Origin: Actinomycetota bacterium
GTDB lineage: Bacteria > Actinomycetota > Thermoleophilia > Solirubrobacterales > Solirubrobacteraceae
Direction of reading: 5' to 3'
NCBI GenBank assembly: GCA_019348435.1
Contig: JAHWJM010000157.1
Coordinates: 1-6,132 of the forward strand
DNA: 6,132 nucleotides
The position numbers and the translations under genes are program-made. Positions 1 through 5,033 of the stretch are shown here, in pieces. Under the pieces are notes generated by a model that was given only the letters and a program-made list of their open reading frames with translations, made no database searches and was not told the origin of the DNA. Each line of letters starts with the position of its first letter. The stretch's first letter is position 1.

Positions 1-2
1 GC

Positions 3-452
3 ACCATCTCCCCGCTGCTCTGGTTTTCCGGGATCATGGTCGTGGTGATGGGCGGCATCACGCTCTGGCTCCATGACGAGACCTTCATCAAGATGAAGCC
101 GACGGTCTATTACCTGTTCGTCGCCGCGCTGCTCGGCTTTGGGCAGCTCACCGGCCGGCCGCTCCTGAAGATGGTGCTCGAAAGCTCCTACCCCGGCCTC
201 GACAACGAGGGCTGGCGCAAGCTCACCCGCAACTGGGCGCTGTTCTTCCTGTTCATGGCGGTCTTGAACGAGTCCGTCTGGCGCAACAGCACCACCGATT
301 TCTGGGTCGCCTTCAAGCTGTGGGGGGCGATCCCGCTTACTTTCCTGTTCGCGATCGCCAACGTGCCGATGCTTCTGCGACACGGCCTGACGCGCGAGGA
401 AGCCAAGGCCAGCGAGCCGGGGCCGGTCGCGTCGTCCACCTCGGCAAGGTGA
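3..452 (+). CDS. yciB: YciB/IspZ septation protein A, 5'-partial, C-terminal part
   Basis: This is the C-terminal ~130 residues of an inner-membrane YciB/IspZ (intracellular septation protein A) protein. The family is multi-pass and is linked to cell-envelope synthesis and division. The reading frame is open from base 3, so the true start lies upstream of the window. Recognisable family blocks are the opening SPLLWFSGIMVVVMGGITL, then HDETFIKMKPTVYY, LTGRPLLKMVL, a GWRKLTRNWALFF helix, ESVWR, and FWVAFKLWGAIPLTF followed by ANVPMLLRHGL. At least three hydrophobic segments are visible. The sequence style and lower GC are alphaproteobacterial (sphingomonad-like), unlike everything to the right. 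The family part ends around base 400-415. The last 8-10 residues (PVASSTSAR) are probably an artefact, because those bases are antisense pyrB sequence beyond the suspected join. The family call is secure; the C-terminus and genomic placement are not. Confidence 0.88.
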   Translation, partial: TISPLLWFSGIMVVVMGGITLWLHDETFIKMKPTVYYLFVAALLGFGQLTGRPLLKMVLESSYPGLDNEGWRKLTRNWALFFLFMAVLNESVWRNSTTDFWVAFKLWGAIPLTFLFAIANVPMLLRHGLTREEAKASEPGPVASSTSAR

Positions 453-799
453 CGGGCGAGCAGCGCCGCCGCCCCCGCGGCCGGGTGGCGGATGACGATC
501 ACGTCAACCCCCATCGCCTCGATGTTGCGTGCCGTGTCGATGAGGGTCTCGCCCTTGCTGACGCTGCTGCCCTTCTCGGAAAAATCGACGATATCCGCGC
601 TCAGCCGCTGCGCCGCCAGCTCGAAGCTCGTCCGGGTCCGCGTGCTGTCTTCCCAGAAGGCATTCACGACAACCTTGCCGCGCAGCGCCGGCACCTTCTT
701 GATGTCGCGGTCGGAGACCTCCTCGAACGCGGCGGCGCGATCGAGGATGCGCTCCATGTCGTCGCGCGTGAGGTCGTCGATGGAGAGCAGATGCCTCAT
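425..799 (-). CDS. pyrB: Aspartate carbamoyltransferase, N-terminal fragment cut off at suspected contig join
   Basis: This is the N-terminal ~125 residues of aspartate carbamoyltransferase (PyrB), the cytoplasmic enzyme that condenses carbamoyl phosphate with aspartate in the first committed step of pyrimidine synthesis. The ATG at 799 overlaps the pyrR stop as ATGA (796-799), which fixes the start. The carbamoyl-phosphate domain is clear: STRTRTSFE at residues 52-60, the SSVSKGETLIDT loop at 78-89 with its lysine and glutamate, and IVIRHPAAGA at 101-110. The match stops around residues 121-125, just where the conserved block ending in HPTQ should follow. The frame stays open to base 188, but those codons are the antisense of yciB and resemble no ATCase. 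The family is normally about 310 residues, so roughly 60% is missing, including the whole aspartate domain. pyrB is rarely dispensable, so an assembly chimera is likelier than a real truncation. Confidence 0.9.
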
Positions 800-1377
800 G
801 ACAGGGGGACCTCCGGCTGCGGGGAGCGTTCTGCGTCGTGCGGGCGCTCGGCGATCGTCACCGAGTCCTCGCCGTCGATCTCGCTGACCTGCACGTTGAC
901 GCGCTCGCCGCGCGCGGTCGGCAGGTTCTTGCCGACGTAGTCGGGGCGCAGCGGCAGCTCGCGGTGGCCGCGGTCGGCGAGCACCGCGAGCTGGACGCGC
1001 GCCGGCCGGCCGTAGTCGAAGAGCGCCTCGATCGCCGCGCGCACGGTCCGGCCGGTGTACATGACGTCGTCGACGATGACGATCGTGCGCCCGTCGATGT
1101 CGAAGTCCAGGTGCGTCGAGTGCACGACCGGCACCCCGCCGCGCAGCGTGACGTCGTCGCGGTAGAAGGCGATGTCCAGATCGCCGAGCGGCACCTCGAT
1201 GTCGTGCAGCTCGGCCAGCAGCTCGCGCAGCCGCGCCGCCAGGACGGCGCCCCGCGTGTGGATGCCGACGAGCGCAAGCTGCTCGGGCTCACCGCCGTTC
1301 TCGACGATCTCGTGCGCGATGCGCGTGAGCTTTCGCCGCATGTCCTCGCCGTCGAGGACGACCTTGCTGGCTGGCAT
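796..1377 (-). CDS. pyrR: PyrR bifunctional pyr regulator / uracil phosphoribosyltransferase
   Basis: This is a 193-residue PyrR, a cytoplasmic type-I phosphoribosyltransferase-fold protein. In its family it binds pyr leader RNA in response to UMP versus PRPP, and it often has uracil phosphoribosyltransferase activity. The PRPP loop is intact (VIVDDVMYTGRT, residues 100-111). Also visible are the PyrR blocks LVGIHTRGAVLAARL (36-50), DIAFYRDD (68-75) and LADRGHRELPLRPDYVGKNLPT. The length is close to the usual ~180, with a slightly longer acidic/proline tail. I chose the ATG at 1377 because AGGAAGG lies 6 bases upstream; an upstream GTG at 1398 would translate through the regulatory hairpin. 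Its TGA overlaps the pyrB ATG, so the two are probably translationally coupled. pyrR followed by pyrB is the normal actinobacterial operon order. The protein very likely represses its own mRNA through the hairpin at 1384-1404. Confidence 0.93.
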   Translation of the reverse strand: MPASKVVLDGEDMRRKLTRIAHEIVENGGEPEQLALVGIHTRGAVLAARLRELLAELHDIEVPLGDLDIAFYRDDVTLRGGVPVVHSTHLDFDIDGRTIVIVDDVMYTGRTVRAAIEALFDYGRPARVQLAVLADRGHRELPLRPDYVGKNLPTARGERVNVQVSEIDGEDSVTIAERPHDAERSPQPEVPLS

Positions 1378-1383
1378 GTGTGT

Positions 1384-1404
1384 CCTTCCTGGCCTCACGG
1401 GACC
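1384..1404 (-). promoter_or_regulatory. PyrR-binding RNA hairpin containing the pyrR ribosome binding site
   Basis: Read on the minus strand, GGUC (1404-1401) pairs with GGCC (1394-1391, with one U-G pair) and closes the hexaloop CCGUGA. This matches the CNGNGA loop of known PyrR-binding loops. The purine-rich AGGAAGG (1390-1384) follows, as in the family consensus UCCNGNGAGG...AAGG, and it doubles as the pyrR Shine-Dalgarno sequence 6 bases before the ATG. Just upstream, CCUCCUU (1417-1411) can pair with this Shine-Dalgarno at 6 of 7 positions. PyrR binding would therefore be expected to lock the site closed, as reported for mycobacterial PyrR translational repression. No attenuator terminator or U-tract is visible, which favours translational over transcriptional control. 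Confidence 0.75.
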
Positions 1405-1434
1405 GGGTTAAAGGAGGGTGGAGCGGTGCCTGCG

Positions 1435-1440
1435 ACGATA
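1435..1440 (-). promoter_or_regulatory. Possible -10 element for pyrR
   Basis: On the minus strand TATCGT lies in the 124-base gap between the four-gene operon and pyrR. It fits the TANNNT pattern of actinobacterial -10 boxes and would give a leader of about 50 bases that contains the whole PyrR-binding hairpin. No good -35 hexamer is seen 16-18 bases upstream, so this is a weak prediction. The rest of the gap shows no convincing terminator for the upstream operon. Confidence 0.25.
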
Positions 1441-1501
1441 GCAGCGGGCCCGGCGGGTCGTTCGGCCGCGAGTCTGATCCTCGAAGCGCGTCCGAGCTGT
1501 C

Positions 1502-1906
1502 CTACGTCGCAGTCCAGTCGACCCGCGGGGGCTCGGGCGCCCTTCGCATCGCGAGATACGCGAGCAGCAGCACGACTGCGGCGGCCTCGGCGACGACCGA
1601 GACGACGACCGCAGTGCGAAACGTCGGCTCGATGTAGTCGAACAGGCCTTTGTCGGTCATCGAGACCAGCACCGCCACGAGCGCGCCCGCCGACAGGGCG
1701 ACGGCGCCGAGCGCGCCGAGCGTCCTGTGCCGCGTCGCCAGCAGGATCGTGGCGGCGCCCGCCCCGAGGCCGTTGAGGAGGAACAGCACTCCGATCGTCG
1801 GAACGTCGGAGATGAAGTCGGCGTACTGCTGCAGGTGCACGGCACCGACGACGATCGTCGCGAGCGCGCCGAGGTAACGCAGCACATCAGCGAATGCAGG
1901 TCTCAC
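1502..1906 (-). CDS. Small four-helix membrane protein of the cupredoxin operon
   Basis: This is a 134-residue integral membrane protein with four predicted helices at about residues 10-27, 36-57, 63-83 and 95-118, followed by a short basic and proline-rich tail. The most conserved-looking stretch is VHLQQYADFISDVPTIGVLF at about 23-42: a His at the end of helix 1, a short loop, then PTIG starting helix 2. I recall similar HL-x-Y...IPTIG-LFLLN patterns in unnamed actinobacterial membrane proteins, but I cannot assign a function. It starts with GTG at 1906, inside the stop of the upstream cupredoxin gene (GTGA, 1903-1906), so it is very likely co-translated with it. It is the last gene of the four-gene operon. 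It could serve as a membrane partner or anchor for the exported copper proteins, but that rests on context only. Confidence 0.85.
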   Translation of the reverse strand: MRPAFADVLRYLGALATIVVGAVHLQQYADFISDVPTIGVLFLLNGLGAGAATILLATRHRTLGALGAVALSAGALVAVLVSMTDKGLFDYIEPTFRTAVVVSVVAEAAAVVLLLAYLAMRRAPEPPRVDWTAT

Positions 1907-2310
1907 GTCACGATCACCGTCGCCTTCATGAACGGATGCAGTTCGCAGTAGTAGGCGAACGTGCCGGCCTCGGCGAGCTTGACGCTCTTGCCCTGACCCT
2001 GCTTCAGGATGCCGGTGTCGAACACGCCGTCCGCCGTCGGAGAGGCACCGGAGGTCGCGGTGTGCGGCGCCGCGTCCTCGTTGGTGAACGTGATCGTCGT
2101 GCCTGCCGGAACCGTGATCGCCGGCGGCTTGAACAGGAAGTCTCTGATCGACACCTGGTCGAGCGGCTCGGGCGGCGCGGTCGCCTGCTGGGCCGCCGCG
2201 TCGCTGCTCTGGCCGGCTTGGGCGAGGAACACGACGCCGCCGACGATGATGAGCGCCGCACCGAGCAACGCGACGACGCGATCGAGACGCTTGCGTAGGC
2301 GCGCGCTCAT
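1903..2310 (-). CDS. Membrane-anchored cupredoxin (amicyanin/plastocyanin-like)
   Basis: This 135-residue protein has a basic N-terminus (RLRKRLDR), one transmembrane segment (about residues 12-31), an Ala/Pro/Gln-rich linker to about 50, and a cupredoxin domain (52-135). Type-1 copper ligands are all present: His83 (APHTATS), Cys122, His125 and Met128 in YYCELHPFM. The C-x2-H-x2-M spacing is that of amicyanin. No lipobox or obvious cleavage site follows the helix, so it probably stays as a membrane anchor, with the domain outside the membrane carrying one electron or binding copper. I chose the ATG at 2310 because it overlaps the upstream stop as ATGA (2307-2310); an in-frame ATG at 2352 would extend it into the preceding gene without adding recognisable sequence. 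It is the third gene of the operon and overlaps genes on both sides. The redox partner is unknown. Confidence 0.9.
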   Translation of the reverse strand: MSARLRKRLDRVVALLGAALIIVGGVVFLAQAGQSSDAAAQQATAPPEPLDQVSIRDFLFKPPAITVPAGTTITFTNEDAAPHTATSGASPTADGVFDTGILKQGQGKSVKLAEAGTFAYYCELHPFMKATVIVT

Positions 2311-2690
2311 TTCACCGTCACCGTGCCGTCCATCCCGGGATGGAAGGTGCAAACGTAGCGGAAGGTTCCCGCCTGCTTGAACGTGTGGCGGTACGAACCG
2401 CCCGGCTCGACGACCCGCGAGAAGAAGTCGGCTCCCTTCGCGTTATGGGTGACCTTTCCGCGGTTGAGGAATGTCACGGTCTGCCCGCGCTGCACCGTGA
2501 GCGCGCGTGGCTCGAAAGCCAGATCGACCATGTCGATCGTCGTGGCGGCGGGCTGCGATGCAGACGGGGCGGCGGCGGTCTGCCGCTCATCGCCGCTTGC
2601 GCCGCAGGCGGCCACCACCACGCTCAGCGTGAGCGTGGCGATGACCGCCGCCGACCGACGGCCGCGCGTGCTGACGGCCGCTGTGCGCAT
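2307..2690 (-). CDS. Lipoprotein cupredoxin (plastocyanin/amicyanin-like)
   Basis: This is a 127-residue exported lipoprotein. The N-terminus is basic (TRGRR), followed by a hydrophobic stretch and a lipobox VAAC with Cys29 as the lipidation site. An Ala/Ser/Gln-rich linker leads to a single cupredoxin domain at about 50-127. The copper ligands are His82 (VTHNAKG) and Cys114, His117 and Met120 in YVCTFHPGM, again with C-x2-H-x2-M spacing. It is expected on the outer face of the membrane as an electron carrier or copper-binding protein. The ATG at 2690 shares a base with the upstream stop (TGATG, 2688-2692), which supports coupling and this start. It is clearly related to the next gene's cupredoxin domain, yet differs in anchoring (lipid versus helix) and in the region between the His and Cys ligands. 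They are best seen as diverged paralogues rather than a recent duplicate. Confidence 0.9.
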   Translation of the reverse strand: MRTAAVSTRGRRSAAVIATLTLSVVVAACGASGDERQTAAAPSASQPAATTIDMVDLAFEPRALTVQRGQTVTFLNRGKVTHNAKGADFFSRVVEPGGSYRHTFKQAGTFRYVCTFHPGMDGTVTVK

Positions 2691-3556
2691 CAGCTGACCG
2701 TGATCGTCCGAGTGGCGACGGCGCCGCTCTCGGAGTGGTCGTTGTTGGCCACGTAGACCTTCAGGACGTGCTTGCCCTTCGGGAGGTTCTCGTAGGTGAT
2801 CGTGGGCGCCACCGAGGGGCTGTACTTGCCGTCGGTCCCCAGCTGCTCGGCCAGCTTGCCGTTCGCGCCCGAGTGCTTCGACGTGTCGTACTTGCCGCCG
2901 TCGAGCTCGAAGTGCAGGTGGCCGTGCCCGGCCTCGGCCTGCTTGCCGACGGCCTTGGCGTCGAGCTCGACGTTGCTGAGCGCGACGTTGGCGGTGAAAC
3001 CGTCCGCGGTCGTCTTGACGTCCTTGAAGGCGACCGCTTCGCCGTTGGCGCCGGTCTTGTCCTTCGCGGCGCTCTTGGCGGGCGCACCTGCGACGGTGAA
3101 CGTCGTCGTGGCCGTCTGACCGCTGTCGGAGTGATCGTTGTTGGCGAGGTCGACGACGAGCGTGTGCTTGCCGGCGGGAATGTCGCTGTAGGTGATCTCG
3201 GGCGTGACGGAGGGGCTGTACTTGCCGTCGGTCCCGAGCTGCTCGGCGAGCTTGCCGTTCGCGCCGGAGAACTTGGCGTTGTCGTACTTGCCGCCGTCAA
3301 GCGAGAAGTGCAGATGCCCGGCGCCCTCGACGGCCTCCTTGCCGACGTTGGCGGGATCGAGCTCAAAGCCGGAGATGTCGATCTTCGCGGTGAACTTCGA
3401 GCCGACCTCGTCGCCCTTGCTCGGGGAGGTGAACGTCACCTGCGGAGCTGACGCGGCGCCGGCGGGCTTGCTCGTGGCCGTGTCGTCGCCACAGGCGCTG
3501 ACGCCGACGGCGATGACGCCCAGGACCGGCAGCAGTGTGAACATCTTGCGATTCAT
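2690..3556 (-). CDS. Lipoprotein with two tandem DUF4399-like GHLHF repeats
   Basis: This is a 288-residue secreted lipoprotein with signal MNRKMFTLLPVLGVIAVGVS and lipobox VSAC (Cys22). The mature part consists of two homologous domains, about residues 38-157 and 170-288, offset by exactly 132 residues and joined by an Ala/Lys-rich linker. Each has GHLHF (80-84 and 212-216), LDGGKYD, an identical stretch ending in GTDGKYSPS, a P-GKH-L motif and NNDHS (139-143 and 271-275). The pattern (start like SPSKGDEV, GH-H, PPGKH-like turn, late His, C-terminal beta strand) resembles DUF4399-type beta-sandwich domains; this assignment is moderate. The paired HxH and later His could bind metal, which is inferred from motif and neighbours. 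I chose the ATG at 3556 because AGAGGAG lies 4 bases upstream and it places the signal peptide at the terminus. It is the first gene of the operon, divergent from the sigma factor gene. Confidence 0.87.
   Translation of the reverse strand: MNRKMFTLLPVLGVIAVGVSACGDDTATSKPAGAASAPQVTFTSPSKGDEVGSKFTAKIDISGFELDPANVGKEAVEGAGHLHFSLDGGKYDNAKFSGANGKLAEQLGTDGKYSPSVTPEITYSDIPAGKHTLVVDLANNDHSDSGQTATTTFTVAGAPAKSAAKDKTGANGEAVAFKDVKTTADGFTANVALSNVELDAKAVGKQAEAGHGHLHFELDGGKYDTSKHSGANGKLAEQLGTDGKYSPSVAPTITYENLPKGKHVLKVYVANNDHSESGAVATRTITVS
2693..3049 (-). repeat. Internal domain repeat, copy 2 of 2
   Basis: This is the second domain of the same lipoprotein. Relative to copy 1 it keeps GHLHF, GGKYD, the GTDGKYSPS block, GKH and NNDHS. 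It has an extra His just before GHLHF (GHGHLHF, where copy 1 has GAGHLHF) and another in the KHSGANG segment. Confidence 0.85.
3086..3445 (-). repeat. Internal domain repeat, copy 1 of 2
   Basis: This is the first ~120-residue domain of the tandem-repeat lipoprotein, offset by 396 bases from copy 2. The strongest nucleotide match is 3210-3265, which differs from 2814-2869 at two of 56 bases, both silent. Outside that core the copies diverge in both bases and residues. Confidence 0.85.
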
Positions 3557-3674
3557 GAGACTCCTCTTGACGTGATGGTTGTCGGCTGAGCGCAGCGACG
3601 ACGCGGGCTGGATCACAAGTCGCCTGGCCGGCTGCTGATGCATCCGGCGTGCAGGGCGCCCCGTAGGAGAGGAC
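3557..3674. promoter_or_regulatory. Divergent promoter region between the cupredoxin operon and the sigma factor gene
   Basis: This 118-base gap separates two divergent units, so it should hold promoters for both. Strong ribosome binding sites flank it: AGAGGAG for the minus-strand lipoprotein (3567-3561) and AGGAGAGG for the sigma gene (3665-3672). An inverted repeat GCCGG (3627-3631) / CCGGC (3644-3648) surrounds the 8-base palindrome GATGCATC (3637-3644). GCATCC (3640-3645) and CCGTAG (3661-3666), 15 bases apart, loosely recall SigK-type -35/-10 elements. That -10 would overlap the ribosome binding site, so I do not commit to it. No vegetative TTGACA/TATAAT promoter is evident. Confidence 0.5.
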
Positions 3675-4250
3675 ATGCGCCACGCCCCCGATGAGCTGTC
3701 CCGCCTGTCCGACGAGAAGCTGATGCGGCTCGTCGCCGACCTCGACGCGGGGGCGTTCGAGATCCTCTACGACCGCCACGCCGCGGCCGTGTACGGGCTC
3801 TGCCGCCGTATGGTCCGCTCCACCGCGCAGGCGGACGACATCTGCCAGGAGGCCTTTCTGTCGGTGTGGCGCTCCGGCGGGCGCTACGACCCGAAGCTCG
3901 GCAACGTTCGCTCCTGGATGCTGTCGATCACCCACAACCGCGCGATCGACCAGATCCGTCGCAGCAGACGCCACGACGACCGCCAGATCCACGACGACGC
4001 GCTGGCGGAGCGGATGCCGTCCGGCGACAGTACCGACGGCGAGGCGCTTGGCCGGATCGAGTCCGACGCCACCGGCAGAGCGCTGCGCGGCCTGCCCGAC
4101 AGCCAGCGGGCGGTCATCGAGCTGTCGTTCTACTCGGGCTACTCGCACGCCGAGATCGCCGACAGGCTCGAAGTTCCCCTCGGCACCGTGAAGGGCCGGA
4201 TGCGGCTCGGCCTGGAGAAACTGCAGGGGCAGCTCTCGAAGGCGGCATGA
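3675..4250 (+). CDS. ECF-type RNA polymerase sigma factor (SigK-like)
   Basis: This is a 191-residue extracytoplasmic-function sigma factor that should direct RNA polymerase to a small set of promoters when released by its anti-sigma factor. Region 2 spans about residues 24-97: FEILYDRHAAAVYGLCRRMV, then ADDICQEAFLSVWRSG, then VRSWMLSITHNRAIDQIRRS, the -10 recognition and melting part. A variable acidic linker follows. Region 4 spans about 134-185: LPDSQRAVIELSFYSGYSHAEIA, then the helix-turn-helix VPLGTVKGRMRLGLEKL that reads the -35. There is no N-terminal region 1 and no extra C-terminal domain, as is normal for ECFs. The ATG at 3675 has AGGAG 5 bases upstream. The stop overlaps the next ATG (ATGA, 4247-4250), coupling it to an RskA-like anti-sigma gene and placing it near the SigK/RskA type. 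Its target promoters, including the divergent operon, are inferred. Confidence 0.93.
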   Translation: MRHAPDELSRLSDEKLMRLVADLDAGAFEILYDRHAAAVYGLCRRMVRSTAQADDICQEAFLSVWRSGGRYDPKLGNVRSWMLSITHNRAIDQIRRSRRHDDRQIHDDALAERMPSGDSTDGEALGRIESDATGRALRGLPDSQRAVIELSFYSGYSHAEIADRLEVPLGTVKGRMRLGLEKLQGQLSKAA

Positions 4251-5002
4251 GGCACGAAGACGATCACTGCGAGGAGCTGCTCGGCGCCTATGTCCTGGGC
4301 GCGTGTCCCGACGGTGAGGCTCGGGCGATCGCCGAGCACCTTGTTCGGTGCGCGCGCTGCGCGACCGTGGCGCAGCGGCTACGCCAACGCGCCGACGTGC
4401 TGCTCGTGGACGTCCCAGCGCGAGCCCCGGCGCCTGCCGTCAAGGATCGCGTGATGGCCCCTGTTCGCGCCGAGGCCGCGCTCTTCGAGGCGGCCCGTGA
4501 GGGCGCCTATGAGCCCACCCGATCCGGCCGCGCGCGTCCGGCTCGCGATCGACGGTCGCTGGTGCGTCTGCGCCCACCGGTACGCATCCTGGCGGCCGCG
4601 CTGGCTTCGGTCCTGCTGCTCGTCGCCGTCGGTGGCGGCCTGCTGGCCGGCGGGCTGGGCCCAGACGCGCCGAAGGAGAACGTGGTCCTCACGCAGATCC
4701 AGCGGACCCTGCCGGGCGGCGCGACCGCCGCGCTCGAGATCCGCGGCGGGCGTGCAGAGCTGCAGGTTCGCGGGATGCAGAGCCCGGGCGCCGGCCGGAT
4801 CTACCAGGTCTGGGTGCGCAAGGATCGACAGGTGCCGCAGCCGGCCGGGGCAGCGCTCGCGGTCGACGCGCGCGGCGCAGCGCGCGCACGGCTGCTCGCG
4901 GACATCCGCCGCTTCGATCAGGTGCTTGTGACTTCGGAGCCTGCCGGCGGGTCCCCGTTGCCCACGCGCGTGCCGGTGCTGGAATTGCCCACGTCCGTCT
5001 GA
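4247..5002 (+). CDS. RskA-like zinc-type transmembrane anti-sigma factor
   Basis: This 251-residue membrane protein is predicted to hold the preceding ECF sigma factor inactive. The cytoplasmic N-terminus has the zinc anti-sigma motif H-x3-C-x2-C (His31, Cys35, Cys38 in EHLVRCARC) after a helix beginning CEELLGAYVLGA. An Arg/Ala/Pro-rich linker follows, then one transmembrane helix (about 113-136, ILAAALASVLLLVAVGGG) and an extracytoplasmic RskA C-terminal domain (about 140-251). That domain shows the family hallmarks YQVWV (186-190) and VTSEPAGGS (228-236) followed by PLPT. The start is fixed by the ATGA overlap with the sigma gene; the same frame is open much further upstream, but only as a shadow of the sigma gene. 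By analogy with RskA, activation would involve regulated cleavage at or outside the membrane. What the outer domain senses here is unknown; the divergent copper-protein operon makes a copper or redox signal a reasonable guess. Confidence 0.92.
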   Translation: MRHEDDHCEELLGAYVLGACPDGEARAIAEHLVRCARCATVAQRLRQRADVLLVDVPARAPAPAVKDRVMAPVRAEAALFEAAREGAYEPTRSGRARPARDRRSLVRLRPPVRILAAALASVLLLVAVGGGLLAGGLGPDAPKENVVLTQIQRTLPGGATAALEIRGGRAELQVRGMQSPGAGRIYQVWVRKDRQVPQPAGAALAVDARGAARARLLADIRRFDQVLVTSEPAGGSPLPTRVPVLELPTSV

Positions 5003-5033
5003 GCCGCGTACGCAGCCGTGGCGAGCCGCTCAG
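4999..5033. terminator. Weak inverted repeat spanning the two convergent stop codons
   Basis: CTGAGC (4999-5004) and GCTCAG (5028-5033) form a perfect 6-base inverted repeat. It brackets the only 27 bases between the anti-sigma stop and the rnz stop, and it includes both stop codons. The loop is long (23 bases) and there is no T-run on either strand. It may be a bidirectional terminator of the GC-rich kind, or chance. Confidence 0.25.

Noticed and set aside
188..424. Continuation of the minus-strand pyrB reading frame to base 188
   Set aside because: These codons are the exact antisense of yciB and show none of the ATCase motifs expected after residue 125; the open frame is a by-product of the join.
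1378..1398. Upstream GTG start for pyrR at 1398
   Set aside because: It would translate through the PyrR-binding hairpin and leave the strong AGGAAGG site before the ATG at 1377 unexplained.
1410..1417. AAAGGAGG on the + strand as a ribosome binding site for a + strand gene
   Set aside because: No plausible + strand gene follows; on the transcribed strand it is the CCUCCUU that can mask the pyrR ribosome binding site.
838..1776. Long + strand open frame antisense to pyrR and the membrane protein gene
   Set aside because: Arg/Ala/Val-rich low-complexity translation typical of a shadow frame in GC-rich DNA, with well-supported genes on the other strand.
2311..2352. N-terminal extension of the membrane-anchored cupredoxin to 2352
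   Set aside because: It would overlap the preceding gene by 46 bases with unremarkable sequence, whereas the ATG at 2310 gives the ATGA overlap seen elsewhere in the operon.
2814..3265. The 396-base-spaced repeats as a mobile element or CRISPR-like array
   Set aside because: Only two copies, both in frame inside one protein and matching domain boundaries; this is a domain duplication.
3557..3676. N-terminal extension of the repeat lipoprotein to 3676
   Set aside because: It would bury the signal peptide 40 residues in, run across the divergent promoter region into the sigma start, and ignore the AGAGGAG before 3556.
3866..4246. Upstream in-frame extension of the anti-sigma gene
   Set aside because: It lies wholly inside the sigma factor gene in another frame and is Arg/Pro-rich; the zinc motif domain begins right after the ATG at 4247.
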